64,000 nt of DNA from an uncultured Dehalococcoidia bacterium (GCA_958296225.1 OY282456.1:2728001-2792000); one strand, 5' to 3'. Positions 33,452-42,009 are shown, counted from the first letter of the stretch. Numbers and translations: made by a program. Notes: generated from the letters alone by a model not told the origin.

Positions 33452-33480
33452 CGTCACTCCCGCGCCAGCCGGAATGACGC
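33452..33480. repeat. Dispersed GTCATTCC-type palindromic repeat
   Basis: CGTCACTCCCGCGCCAGCCGG followed by AATGACG, an imperfect inverted repeat. It lies in the 164-bp gap between two convergent genes. Confidence 0.6.
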
Positions 33481-33580
33481 GGCGAAAGGCCGGAATTACG
33501 GCCGGGGCCGGGCGGGGCCAAAATAATGCCCGTATGCCAAATGCCTACGGGCCGGTTGCACGATTGCTGCGCCATCACGT

Positions 33581-34504
33581 CTAGCGATAGGATGCCGGCA
33601 AGCCGGCGACTTCGGATTCCAGCCGTGCTATGTCGGCCTCGTCCAGGTTGAAATACTTGGCTTGGGGATGATGAAAAACCACGGCGGACACGGAACCCTC
33701 CGGGTCCATCATATACCCGTCGGTGAGTTCCACGCCAATGCTTTCGGTAACGTCAAGCAGGGAAAACAGCTTTTCCTGGTCTTCCAGGCGGGGACAGGCC
33801 GGATAGCCAAAAGAGTAGCGTTTGCCCCGGTAGTTGGCGCGGAACAGCTCCCGCAGTTCGGCGTCGCCGGTGATTTTCAGCCCGGAGGGTTCGCCGATGT
33901 TCCACATACTGCGGATGCGCTTGTGCAGCAGTTCGGCAAAGCCTTCGGCGGACTCGATGGCCAGGGCTTGCAGCGTGTGGGAATCCAGATAGCGGCCGGC
34001 GTCTTTCCAACGCTCCGACAGGGCGCGGACGCCGGGGCCGACGCTGGTGACGAACATTGCTATGTAGTCGGCCGGCCCGTCGCCCACCGGACGCGCGTAG
34101 TCGGCCAGGCACAGGCCGTCGCGCCCCTGCTGCCGGCCGAAGTAGAACCGCTCCCGCTCCGTTACGCCGTCAGCATGGTAGATGATGAGAAACTGCCCGT
34201 CGGAACGGCAGGGAAAGAACTTGAACACCGCGTTGGCGGCAATGTCGGAGCGGGACAGCATAATGTCCTCAACCCGCTGCGCCTGCCGGCGCAATGCCAC
34301 GGCTTTGGGTTCGTCATTGGCCAGAGCGTCGGCGAAGCGGCCCCGGTAGCCCAGATGCCGGACATAGAGCATCTGCGGGTTGATGTAGCCGAAAATCTCG
34401 TCCAGGTCGTAATCGTGCAGGACGTGGGGGCGCAAGTCGGGCGGCTGAGGCGAAGCGTCCAGCCGGGGGACGGCGGGGACATTGGCGGCTATGTTGGAAG
34501 TCAT
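33581..34504 (-). CDS. Stand-alone methionine synthase activation domain protein
   Basis: A 307-residue protein matching the AdoMet-binding activation domain that is normally the C-terminus of MetH. The clearest part is RGKRYSFGYPACPRLEDQEKLFSLL, then IGVELTDGYMMDPEGSVSAVVFHHPQAKYF, the region that binds AdoMet for reductive methylation of cob(II)alamin. The N-terminal half includes PPDLRPHVLHDYDLDEIFGYIN. The MetH at 35990 stops right after its cobalamin domain, so this is the missing piece. Split MetH is known in Thermotoga. Its start overlaps the previous gene by 4 bp. Confidence 0.9.
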   Translation of the reverse strand: MTSNIAANVPAVPRLDASPQPPDLRPHVLHDYDLDEIFGYINPQMLYVRHLGYRGRFADALANDEPKAVALRRQAQRVEDIMLSRSDIAANAVFKFFPCRSDGQFLIIYHADGVTERERFYFGRQQGRDGLCLADYARPVGDGPADYIAMFVTSVGPGVRALSERWKDAGRYLDSHTLQALAIESAEGFAELLHKRIRSMWNIGEPSGLKITGDAELRELFRANYRGKRYSFGYPACPRLEDQEKLFSLLDVTESIGVELTDGYMMDPEGSVSAVVFHHPQAKYFNLDEADIARLESEVAGLPASYR

Positions 34505-35037
34505 AGCGCCGGCTCTTTCCGCTGCGTTGGACGGGCGCCGTACTTGGCCAGGATTGCGTCCACAAAGGGCTTGAGCGTGACTTCCGCGTTTTCTATGGTT
34601 ATCCCCGAAACGTCGTGGTCAAGTTCCTCACCTTCCTCCGCCGCGTAAAACACTACCACGCCTTTGGCAACGTGTTCGCCTTCCGCGCGCCGTTCGCCGT
34701 TCTCGATAACCAGCGTCTGCGTATCCGGGTAGTATAGAACGGTAGGTTCCAACTCCGAATGTAGCCCCATCGCTCGCCCTAGCGCGAGGATGGTCGCGGC
34801 GTCGTAGCCGACCACCTCGCGCTCGAGATTTGTGGTCGCCCATTTCACGAGGACATCAGGGAGGCGGAATCCCGGTTCTGCCGTCCCTTCCTTGAGCTTG
34901 GATAACATACTCTTCACGCGGGCATCGTGGCCCTGGCGGAACTTGGACTCCGGTTTGGTGACCGCGCCGCATCCGCAGAGGCACAGCCCACCGGCCGGGA
35001 TGGCCTTCGGTTCCGGCTGGGGTTTCGTGTCAGTCAT
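34501..35037 (-). CDS. Hypothetical protein with N-terminal CxCGC zinc-ribbon-like motif
   Basis: A 178-residue protein. The start has GGLCLCGCGAVTKPESKFRQGHDARVKS, a short knuckle with three close cysteines and a GHD motif seen in small phage- and plasmid-type proteins. The remainder has LVIENGERRAEGEHVAKGVVVFYAAEEGEELDHDV, of unknown fold. AAGGAGAGACAGGAA precedes the ATG. It lies between metH and the activation-domain gene, coupled to the latter by ATGA. I assign no function. Confidence 0.6.
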   Translation of the reverse strand: MTDTKPQPEPKAIPAGGLCLCGCGAVTKPESKFRQGHDARVKSMLSKLKEGTAEPGFRLPDVLVKWATTNLEREVVGYDAATILALGRAMGLHSELEPTVLYYPDTQTLVIENGERRAEGEHVAKGVVVFYAAEEGEELDHDVSGITIENAEVTLKPFVDAILAKYGARPTQRKEPAL

Positions 35038-35085
35038 TTCCTGTCTCTCCTTGTCCGGCCTTTCAGTCTTTGCTCTGCCTGCTTG

Positions 35086-35256
35086 TCACGAAAGCCGATA
35101 AGCGGTGTGGAACTGGCCGCCATCTGAAAATTCTTCATATACTACCTCTATCCAGGTTGCAATCTCTGGCAGCCATCCCACCTGAATTGTCCAAACTCGC
35201 AGCCCATTTTCTGGTGTTGTGGAGTATTCTTCATAGGAATCAGGGGATTAGATAAC
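35086..35256 (-). other. Short open frame in the 264-bp gap (possible small protein or remnant)
   Basis: On the minus strand one frame reads SPDSYEEYSTTPENGLRVW followed by TIQVGWLPEIATWIEVVYEEF and ends HTAYRLS. The peptide looks protein-like, and the DNA is richer in A+T than its neighbours. There is no ATG; a CTG or GTG start would be needed. It may be a truncated gene left by the insertion that separated the metH parts. Confidence 0.3.
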
Positions 35257-35301
35257 GCGCATTACCCATTCCGGGAGTATATCAGATGTGGCATAGTGCC
35301 G

Positions 35302-35739
35302 TCACAGCGGGAAATAGTGAACACGGCCGGCACTTAGGTCAAAATGGCAGGAGAGCCAGTTGCGCATCACATCCATACCCACCAGCGACGGCAGGCCGTG
35401 GTTGTAGTCCGTTTCAACTGCCAGGCAGATTGTCACCGGGTACGAATGTTGATGCCCGGTAATCGGGTCGTCAAATGTGACGGTGGCTTCCATTGCGTGG
35501 AATGTGGCGGAACCGCCGATGCCGCTGAGGCCAATTTGGGGTGCGTCGGCCATCATTTCCGGGGTAATGCCCAAGCGCTGCCAGTCGGCGGGATGCAGCA
35601 CAGTAACGGTGGCCCCGGTGTCCACAAGGAACGGCACACGGTCGCGAACATTGAGCGACGGGATGTCGACACTGGCATCAGCATAGGTTTGGATAGCGTG
35701 CCCGGCGACGGTTCGGATTGCCGTAATCACAGAAGCCAC
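35302..35739 (-). CDS. Retropepsin-like aspartyl protease
   Basis: A 145-residue single-domain aspartic protease fold. The catalytic motif is FLVDTGATVTVLHP, and the closing strand is LPSLVGMDVMRNW, which aligns with the I/LLGMDxL of bacterial retropepsin homologues. GLSGIGGSATFHAMEATVTF forms the flap region. It has no signal peptide. It overlaps the preceding small gene by 13 bp; such protease plus small-protein pairs behave like a module. Activity would require a dimer. Confidence 0.8.
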   Translation of the reverse strand: MASVITAIRTVAGHAIQTYADASVDIPSLNVRDRVPFLVDTGATVTVLHPADWQRLGITPEMMADAPQIGLSGIGGSATFHAMEATVTFDDPITGHQHSYPVTICLAVETDYNHGLPSLVGMDVMRNWLSCHFDLSAGRVHYFPL

Positions 35740-35993
35740 CCCTTGACTTCGGTGTGCAGGAACTTGATGGGGGTGTCGCCAGGGCGCATACCGGCCTGTT
35801 TGATAAGTTCAATCAGTTCGCGGCTGGTTTTGGCGGACAGCACAATGCCGTCGTCCGTGAAAGCAACCCACTGGTCGGGGTAGTCCCTGACCAGGTCAGG
35901 GACGGCCTCGAGAAGTTGGATGTGGGCCTCGGTGAATTGAGCCATGGTTTTCCGGGGGATGGATTCGGCCGGCGCGGGTTTCGCGGTGGTCAT
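35727..35993 (-). CDS. Small protein paired with the retropepsin (DUF5678-like)
   Basis: An 88-residue protein with VRDYPDQWVAFTDDGIVLSAKTSRELIELIKQAGMRPGDTPIKFLHTE. This looks like the short DUF5678-type fold (WVA...GxVV......L...G). It starts at the metH stop (ATGA) and overlaps the protease gene, so the two are translationally coupled to metH. A role as protease substrate, inhibitor or partner is inference. Confidence 0.65.
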   Translation of the reverse strand: MTTAKPAPAESIPRKTMAQFTEAHIQLLEAVPDLVRDYPDQWVAFTDDGIVLSAKTSRELIELIKQAGMRPGDTPIKFLHTEVKGWLL

Positions 35994-38629
35994 CGGATTT
36001 GACCTCCTGATGGCGTTGGGCTTGCCGCCGCCGCGACTTGCATTTCCGCCGCCTCGGCGGACAGCCGCGCCGCCAGCCGTTCCCGCTCGTCGGCATCCTG
36101 TATCACGTTGGCCAGGGCCAGCCCGCTCATCGCATCCGGCGAGTAGGCGACCATTCCTTCGTATTCCGGCGCAATCCGCAGCCGGGTGAAGCGGTTGGAC
36201 AGCGCCGCGCCGCCCACCAATACCGGCGCGCGGATGCCGGCCGTGCGGAAATCCTGTACCGTCTCTACCATCATCTGCGCCGACTTGACCAGCAGGCCGG
36301 ACAGGCCGATGATGTCGGGCCGGTGTTCGCGGTAGCCGGCGATGAGTTCCTGCGCCGCCACCTTGATGCCCAGGTTGATAACCCGGTAACCGTTGTTGGA
36401 CAGGATGATTTCCACCAGGTTCTTGCCGATGTCGTGCACGTCGCCCTTGACGGTAGCCAGCAGCACCCGGCCGCGAGTGGCGGCGTCGCTGCGCTCCATG
36501 TGCGGCTCCAGATGGCCCACGGCGAACTTCATCGCTTCGGCGCTTTGCAACACTTCGGCCACGATGAGCTGGTTGGCGTTGAACTGGCGGCCCACTTCGT
36601 CCATCCCGGCCATCAGGGGGCCGTTGATAATGGCCAGCGGCTCGCGTTCCTGCAACGCCAGGTCCAGGTCGTCGGCCAGCCCTTCCTTGCTGCCCTCAAT
36701 GATGCACTGGGCCAGGCGCTCGTCCAGCGGCAGGGCCAGGCGTTCCTCGGCGGTGGCGCGCGGAGCGCGGTCGCGGAAGTGGGCGGCGAAGGCGGCTACC
36801 GGGTCGTCGCCCCGGTTCCAGATAAGGTCTTCGGACAGGCGGCGTTCTTCCTCCGGGATGGTAGCGTAACGCTGCATCATCTCGGAGTTGACGATGGCCG
36901 TATCCAGGCCGGCCTGGGTGCAGTGGTACAGGAACACGGAGTTGAACACCTCACGCCCCGCGGCCGGCAACCCAAAGGACACGTTGGAGATGCCCAGGAT
37001 GGTTTTGGTGTTGGGCAGCGCCTCTTTAATCAGCGCCACGCCGGCGATGGTTTCGGCGGCGGAACCGACGTAGTTCGCATCGCCGGTGCCGGCGGGAAAC
37101 ACCAGCGGGTCAAAGATGATGTCCTGCTCCGGCACGCCGTACTTTTCCGTCAGCAGACGGTGGGAACGCAAGGCGATTTCCAGCTTGCGCTCTTTCGTAA
37201 TGGCCTGCGCCTGGTCGGGGTCATCATCAATGCAGCCAACTACCAGCGCCGCCCCGTAGCGGCGGGCCAGGGGAACCACCCGCTGGAACCGTTCCTCGCC
37301 GTCTTCAAGGTTGATGGAGTTGATGATGGACTTGCCTTGCAGCCGTTTCAGCGATTCCTCAATCACGGCGGCGTCGGTGGAGTCAATCATAATGGGGGCT
37401 TTGACGCGGCGGTTGAGCTGGTCGAGGAACTTGATAACGTCGGCGGTTTCGTCCCGGTCGGGGTCTTGCAGGCACACGTCCAGCACGTGCGCCCCGTTGC
37501 GAACCTGGCGGCGCCCGATTTCGGCGGCCTCCTCAAACCGCTCGTCGCCGATAAGCCGCTTGAACCGCCGGCTCCCCAGCACGTTGGTGCGCTCGCCCAC
37601 GATGGTAGGCCGGGTGTCCTCGTTGACCACCACCGCCTCAATGCCCGACACGCGCGTTTCGAGTATCGGCGCGGCGTTGCGGGGCGACCGGCCGGCCATC
37701 GCCGCGCTAATCTGCCGGATGTGTTCCGGCCCGGTGCCGCAGCAGCCGCCGGCCAGATTGAGCCAGCCGTTGTCGGCAAAGCGGGCCAGCGTGGCGGACA
37801 GCATCTCCGGCGTTTCGTTGTAGTTGCCGTCCTCATCGGGCAGGCCGGCGTTGGGCACGCAGGCGATGCTGAAACGGGACAGGTCTTGCAGGGTTCGGAT
37901 GTGGTCGGTCATAAACTCCGGGCCGGTGGCGCAGTTGAACCCCACCCACAGCAAATCGCGGTGGGCCAGCGAGGTATAAAGCGCCTCGGCGTCCTGGCCG
38001 GCGAGCAGGGTTCCCATCGGCTCAATAGTGCCTTGCACCGCCACCGGGATGCCGGTATCGAGTTCGGCAAAAGCCCGGTCAATGCCTTCCAGGCCGGCCT
38101 TGATGTTGATGGTATCCTGGCTGGTTTCCAGCAGCAGCACGTCCGCGCCGCCCTCAATCAGGCCGGCGGCCTGCTGGTGGTAGTCGGCCGCCAGTTCGTC
38201 AAAGGTCAGCCCGCCGGTTACGGAGATGGTGCGCGTAGTCGGCCCCATGGCGCCGGCGACGAAACGGGGCTGGTCCGGCCGGTTGGCGGAAAAGTCGTCA
38301 GCAGCGCGGCGGGCGATGGCGGCGGCCTCCCGGTTGATGCGGCGGGCCTGGTGGGCCAGGCCATACTCGCCGAGGACGACGGCGGTGGCGCCGAAAGTGT
38401 TGGTCTCGATGATGTCGGCGCCGGCGTCAAGATAAGAGCGGTGAATGTCGGCGATAACGTCGGGGCGGGTGACGTTCAGATACTCATTGCACCCCTCATA
38501 CTCGGCGCCGCCAAAATCATCCGGCCCCAGCTCGCGCGCCTGAATCTGCGTCCCCATAGCGCCGTCGATGACCAGAATGCGGTTTTGCAGTAACGATTTC
38601 AGTTCATTGATGCGGTCGGCAACATTCAT
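35990..38629 (-). CDS. metH: Cobalamin-dependent methionine synthase lacking the activation domain
   Basis: An 879-residue enzyme. The order is: homocysteine-binding barrel (about 1-330, zinc ligands in the NLAGGCCGTGPEH segment), pterin-binding barrel (about 340-620, with TNVLGSRRFKRLI and IMIDSTDAAVIE), cobalamin cap (about 640-730) and cobalamin domain with DVHDIGKNLVEIILSNNGYRV, whose His is the lower axial ligand. The protein ends soon after (SPTPSGGQIR), with no AdoMet activation domain. That domain is encoded at 33581, three genes away. It methylates homocysteine from methyl-tetrahydrofolate. Confidence 0.95.
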   Translation of the reverse strand: MNVADRINELKSLLQNRILVIDGAMGTQIQARELGPDDFGGAEYEGCNEYLNVTRPDVIADIHRSYLDAGADIIETNTFGATAVVLGEYGLAHQARRINREAAAIARRAADDFSANRPDQPRFVAGAMGPTTRTISVTGGLTFDELAADYHQQAAGLIEGGADVLLLETSQDTINIKAGLEGIDRAFAELDTGIPVAVQGTIEPMGTLLAGQDAEALYTSLAHRDLLWVGFNCATGPEFMTDHIRTLQDLSRFSIACVPNAGLPDEDGNYNETPEMLSATLARFADNGWLNLAGGCCGTGPEHIRQISAAMAGRSPRNAAPILETRVSGIEAVVVNEDTRPTIVGERTNVLGSRRFKRLIGDERFEEAAEIGRRQVRNGAHVLDVCLQDPDRDETADVIKFLDQLNRRVKAPIMIDSTDAAVIEESLKRLQGKSIINSINLEDGEERFQRVVPLARRYGAALVVGCIDDDPDQAQAITKERKLEIALRSHRLLTEKYGVPEQDIIFDPLVFPAGTGDANYVGSAAETIAGVALIKEALPNTKTILGISNVSFGLPAAGREVFNSVFLYHCTQAGLDTAIVNSEMMQRYATIPEEERRLSEDLIWNRGDDPVAAFAAHFRDRAPRATAEERLALPLDERLAQCIIEGSKEGLADDLDLALQEREPLAIINGPLMAGMDEVGRQFNANQLIVAEVLQSAEAMKFAVGHLEPHMERSDAATRGRVLLATVKGDVHDIGKNLVEIILSNNGYRVINLGIKVAAQELIAGYREHRPDIIGLSGLLVKSAQMMVETVQDFRTAGIRAPVLVGGAALSNRFTRLRIAPEYEGMVAYSPDAMSGLALANVIQDADERERLAARLSAEAAEMQVAAAASPTPSGGQIR

Positions 38630-38742
38630 GGTATGAGCTCACCCTACTTGCAGTTTCCAATCAAGGCTACCCGCAACGGGTGGCTATGTCAAACCGAACC
38701 GCCAGAATCGGCCGCGTTTCGTTTCAGGTGGTTGTACCTCGC

Positions 38743-38765
38743 CGTCATTCCGGCGCAGGCCGGAA
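38743..38765. repeat. Dispersed GTCATTCC palindromic repeat
   Basis: GTCATTCCGGCGCAGGCCGG followed by AAT, an imperfect palindrome in the 266-bp gap between divergent genes. Related to those at 2998 and 33452. Confidence 0.65.
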
Positions 38766-38882
38766 TCCACCAAATCCCAATCGGAAAAATCCTGTCCATC
38801 TTGTCAATACGATGTAAAAAAACGGACTCAAACCACCTGAATTGCAACGCTACCCGCCAAAATCCAGAATGTCGGATTATGG

Positions 38883-38888
38883 TATACT
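38883..38888 (+). promoter_or_regulatory. TATACT -10 element almost abutting a start codon
   Basis: TATACT at 38883-38888 would place the transcript start at about 38894-38896, i.e. on the ATG at 38896. No ribosome site is present before that ATG. This suggests a leaderless mRNA for the third coiled-coil gene. No strong -35 is seen. Confidence 0.5.
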
Positions 38889-38895
38889 GACGATT

Positions 38896-39717
38896 ATGAC
38901 CACCCCAACCGACATCACCCTCAACGACATCAGCGACCTGGTGCGCATCCTGCAGGAGCGGCCGGAATGGCTGGAAGCCGTCCGCCACCTCGTCATCGGC
39001 GATGAACTGCTCAGCGTCCCGCAGCAGCTGGCCGAGTTCATCCGGTCCACCAACGAGTTCATCCAGTCCACCAACGAGAACTTTCGCCTGGTCTATGAAC
39101 GGCTGGACCGGCTGGAGGCCGGACAGGACGAGTTGCGGGCCGGACAGGACGAGTTGCGGGCTGGGCAGGAGGAGTTGCGGGCTGGGCAGAACGAGTTGCG
39201 GGCCGGACAGGACGAGTTGCGGGCCGGACAGGACGAGTTAAAGGGCAGCTACATTCGCCTGGAAGGAAGGTTCAACAGTTTGGAAGGACGGTTCAGCAAT
39301 TTTGAGGGAAGCGAATATGAGCGGAAAGTGCGCAATCGCCTGATTTTCCGGGCTACCCACCGCTTCGACTTGGCTCGGCCCGTCATCGCTATGACCCAGG
39401 ATACCCAAAGCGTGCCCCAACTGACCAGCATCGTCCATCGCGCCATCCGGTCCGGCGTTATTACAATGGACGAAGCCGAAGACCTCCACGAAGCTGACAT
39501 CATCATAATGGCGGACGATGGCCGCCACGTCCTGGTTGAAGTTTCACTCAACGCCGATGAAGATGACCTCAGGCGGGCGCTCCGACGCTCCCAGATACTG
39601 GCCACGGCCGCCAACGCCGCGGTCATACCGGCCATAGTTACGCCTGACCCGTCGGATTTCCTGTCCGCCCAGGCCGAAGCATACGGCGTAGATTTATTCA
39701 GTATTCCCTACCCCTGA
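38896..39717 (+). CDS. Coiled-coil protein with in-frame heptad repeats and PD-(D/E)XK-like C-terminus (paralogue C)
   Basis: A 273-residue relative of the proteins at 5472 and 8832. It begins MTTPTDITLNDISDLVRILQERPEWLEAVRHLVIGDELLSVPQQLAEF, matching the N-terminal helical part of paralogue A. Six 7-residue repeats (AGQDELR type) follow. The C-terminal domain has SGVITMDEAEDLHEADIIIMADDGRHVLVEVSLNADEDDLRRALRRSQIL, with the same Asp and Glu-x-Ser pattern. The end is AYGVDLFSIPYP. The probable promoter overlaps the start, so translation may be leaderless. Function unknown. Confidence 0.72.
   Translation: MTTPTDITLNDISDLVRILQERPEWLEAVRHLVIGDELLSVPQQLAEFIRSTNEFIQSTNENFRLVYERLDRLEAGQDELRAGQDELRAGQEELRAGQNELRAGQDELRAGQDELKGSYIRLEGRFNSLEGRFSNFEGSEYERKVRNRLIFRATHRFDLARPVIAMTQDTQSVPQLTSIVHRAIRSGVITMDEAEDLHEADIIIMADDGRHVLVEVSLNADEDDLRRALRRSQILATAANAAVIPAIVTPDPSDFLSAQAEAYGVDLFSIPYP
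39118..39243 (+). repeat. Six in-frame 21-bp repeats
   Basis: Six copies of a 21-bp unit starting GCCGGACAG or GCTGGGCAG and ending GAGTTGCGG (last one GAGTTAAAG). Same unit length as in paralogue A but a different sequence, so the arrays arose or were homogenised separately. Confidence 0.9.
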
Positions 39718-39745
39718 GCGCAGCGCAATGCAGGGAGTATAACCA

Positions 39746-40282
39746 ATGCCATTACCCCAACCAATTGCAAACTGCTATTGGGTTGAGCCGGGCAAGCTGC
39801 TTGCCGGTGAATACCCTATCGACCTGGACGAAAAAACGTCGCTGGAAAAGCTCCGCGCCCTGAAAGACGGCGGTGTTACCGCGTTTATCGACCTGACCGA
39901 AGCAAACGAACCGGCCGGGGGCATCCCCCTGCGCCCTTACGCTGACTTGCTCGAGTCAGCGTCGCACCGGCGATTTCCAATCCGGGATACTTCAATCCCG
40001 GATTCGCCGGAGCTGACGACGAACATTCTTGATGCCATCGACCGCCAGATCAATGCGGGGCAAACCGTCTATGTCCACTGCTGGGGCGGCGTAGGACGAA
40101 CCGGCACGGTAATCGGCTGTTGGTTGGCCCGGCACGGCTACCGGGGGCAGGCGGCGCTGGACCGTCTGGAAATGCTCTGGCAAGCCTGCCCTAAATCCGA
40201 CTACCGGGATTCGCCGGAATCTGAATCCCAGCGCGACTACGTCCGGCATTGGGGCGAAACCGGCTGTGACGGAGGGCAATGA
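39746..40282 (+). CDS. Dual-specificity/tyrosine phosphatase
   Basis: A 178-residue cysteine phosphatase with the CX5R loop in VYVHCWGGVGRTGTVIGCWL. A likely general-acid Asp is in FPIRDTSIPDSPEL. It begins NCYWVEPGKLLAGEYP, the usual start of this subgroup. It overlaps no coding part of the next gene, but the ADP-ribosylglycohydrolase ATG is 1 bp after its stop, so the two form an operon. Together they suggest removal of phosphate and ADP-ribose from proteins or small molecules. Confidence 0.88.
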   Translation: MPLPQPIANCYWVEPGKLLAGEYPIDLDEKTSLEKLRALKDGGVTAFIDLTEANEPAGGIPLRPYADLLESASHRRFPIRDTSIPDSPELTTNILDAIDRQINAGQTVYVHCWGGVGRTGTVIGCWLARHGYRGQAALDRLEMLWQACPKSDYRDSPESESQRDYVRHWGETGCDGGQ

Positions 40283-40283
40283 G

Positions 40284-41333
40284 ATGGAGGACAATAATAT
40301 GAACGGCCACGCCGTCGTTTCGCAAGCCCCCGCCCTGGCGCAGCTGTTGGCTGACGGGGCCCACGCTGGGCCCGGGCCTTCCCTACTGTCCGACCGCGCC
40401 CGCGGCGCGATGCTGGGCCTGGCTGCCGGAAACCTGCTGGGCCTCGACGTAGAAAGCTGGTGGTATGATGATATTGAACGCGAGTATCCTGACGGCCTTA
40501 GCGACATTGACCCTCGTGAAGTATCCTGCCCGATGGACGATGACCTGGCGCAGGCCGTTGACTTGGCGGAATCGTTGCTGGCCGGGGGCGATTTGGCATC
40601 AGACTTCGCCCGGCGTCTAATCGTATGGGCGCGCGAGAACGGGCGCGGCATGGGAATTACTACCAGCGAGGTCATTTATCAACTGGAAACCGGCAAGCCG
40701 CTGCCGGAGCCGGCCCGCATCGTCTATGAGCGGCGAAATCGCATCGCCCCCAACGGCGGCGTGATGCGCTGCGCCCCCGTTGCCATCGCCCGCCGGAACC
40801 GCCCGGCGCTGCTGGTCAGCGATGCGGCGATTACCTGCGCCGTAACCCACTACGCGCCCACTTGCCAGTGGTCTTGCATCATCATCAACGCGGTCATCGC
40901 CCAGCTGCTGGACGGCGCCGCGCCCGATTTGACCGCCCTGCTCACCACCGCCTCTGCCGACGGCTGCCCCGATTTGGCCGCCGCCGCCCATAGCGACGGG
41001 ATTCCAACCGCTATTCTGGACGCCATCGCCAGGGGCGACGCCGTTCCGCCCGGCATTGACTGGCTGCGGCAAGACCAGCGCCTGATTGGGCATACCCTGC
41101 TGTGCTTGCAGGCCGGCCTGTGGGCCGCCGCCACGCCGCTCAATTTTGAGGACGCCCTGGTTGCCCTAGTCAGCGCCGGCGGCGATACCGACACCAACGG
41201 AGCCGTGGCCGGCGCCGTGCTGGGCGCGCGCTGCGGCGCATCCGCCATCCCCCAACGCTGGCTGGACTGCATCCCCCAGCGGGAGCGGATTGAAGGGCTG
41301 GCGGATGGACTGCTGGCCCTGTCGCGCAACTAA
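40284..41333 (+). CDS. ADP-ribosylglycohydrolase family protein
   Basis: A 349-residue DraG/ARH3-like enzyme. RARGAMLGLAAGNLLG is the typical N-terminal block. The metal ligands are in SCPMDDDLAQAV (a variant of the usual TDDT) and GGDTDTNGAVAGAVLGA. GGAGGG stands 7 bases before the ATG at 40284; a GTG at 40266 inside the phosphatase gene is less likely. The family removes ADP-ribose from Arg, Ser or from nucleic acids. The 3' end of this gene is repeated in degraded form at about 41860-42003. Confidence 0.9.
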   Translation: MEDNNMNGHAVVSQAPALAQLLADGAHAGPGPSLLSDRARGAMLGLAAGNLLGLDVESWWYDDIEREYPDGLSDIDPREVSCPMDDDLAQAVDLAESLLAGGDLASDFARRLIVWARENGRGMGITTSEVIYQLETGKPLPEPARIVYERRNRIAPNGGVMRCAPVAIARRNRPALLVSDAAITCAVTHYAPTCQWSCIIINAVIAQLLDGAAPDLTALLTTASADGCPDLAAAAHSDGIPTAILDAIARGDAVPPGIDWLRQDQRLIGHTLLCLQAGLWAAATPLNFEDALVALVSAGGDTDTNGAVAGAVLGARCGASAIPQRWLDCIPQRERIEGLADGLLALSRN

Positions 41334-41351
41334 TCGCGGAACGCGCCCGCG

Positions 41352-41714
41352 TTACACGGCTGCGCAAAGCGCCTGCTCCATTTCGCCCGTCAGTTCAATG
41401 GGGATGAATCGGGAATCCGGGTACAGGTAGTCCTCGCTGGATTCGTCAATGACTCGAGTCAGCCCGTACTTCGCAGTCCTGTCGTCGGGCAGTACGCGAT
41501 AGATTTTGCGCGCCTCCAGCGCGGCCGGGCATTCGTCATCCCCTTTGATGCAAACAACGTATTTTGCGTTCGTGGCAGTCGCTCCAAGATATGTTTTATC
41601 TTGAAATTGCGCCTGCCAATGCCGCGCGCTTCGTAAAGTGCGGTAGATTTTGCGAACCGCCAGCGAGTCCGGCCAATCACTGCTATTGATGCAGACGACA
41701 TACTTTGTGTTCAT
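41352..41714 (-). CDS. Chimeric small protein: partial plus full copy of a short domain
   Basis: A 120-residue protein that contains the same domain twice. The first (MNTKYVVCINSSDWPDSLAVRKIYRTL) is cut short. The second (NAKYVVCIKGDDE...ARKIYRVLPDDR...VIDESSEDYLYPDSRFIPIEL) is complete. The full single-domain version is the gene at 42010. The fusion looks like the product of recombination between tandem copies. It starts after AAGGTG on the minus strand and converges on the ADP-ribosylglycohydrolase gene. Function unknown. Confidence 0.6.
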   Translation of the reverse strand: MNTKYVVCINSSDWPDSLAVRKIYRTLRSARHWQAQFQDKTYLGATATNAKYVVCIKGDDECPAALEARKIYRVLPDDRTAKYGLTRVIDESSEDYLYPDSRFIPIELTGEMEQALCAAV

Positions 41715-41859
41715 AACCATCACCTTACGATACGCTTGATTTTAACGTTTTTCCTGCCGATGCCGTGCGCTTCATACCAATGAACTTTGGCGTCGTGTAT
41801 CGTACCACTTCAGCCATTTGCCCGGGTATTTCCAGGTCGTCCATTACCATCTCAATCAA

Positions 41860-42003
41860 TGCGGCCTCTCAACAGCGGGCGCCAGTGCGCTGGGGCTAGG
41901 CGCGCTATGTTGCATCCGCCGTACCCCAACGCTGGCCGGACTGCATCCCGCAACGGGTGCGTATTCAGGGGCCGGCAAATGGAATGCTGCAATAGTTGCC
42001 GGC
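41860..42003 (+). pseudogene. Degraded copy of the 3' end of the ADP-ribosylglycohydrolase gene
   Basis: The stretch containing GCATCCGCC, CCCCAACGCTGG and GGACTGCATCCC matches 41225-41330 of the intact gene (GCATCCGCC, CCCCAACGCTGG, GGACTGCATCCC) with substitutions and frameshifts. It is followed, as in the intact locus, by a convergent small gene on the minus strand. The rest of 41715-41860 shows no gene. Confidence 0.65.
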
Positions 42004-42009
42004 CCTGAG

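Noticed and set aside
36038..38593. An 851-codon open frame antisense to metH
   Set aside because: It mirrors metH codon by codon, has no recognisable domain, and is a typical shadow frame in GC-rich DNA.
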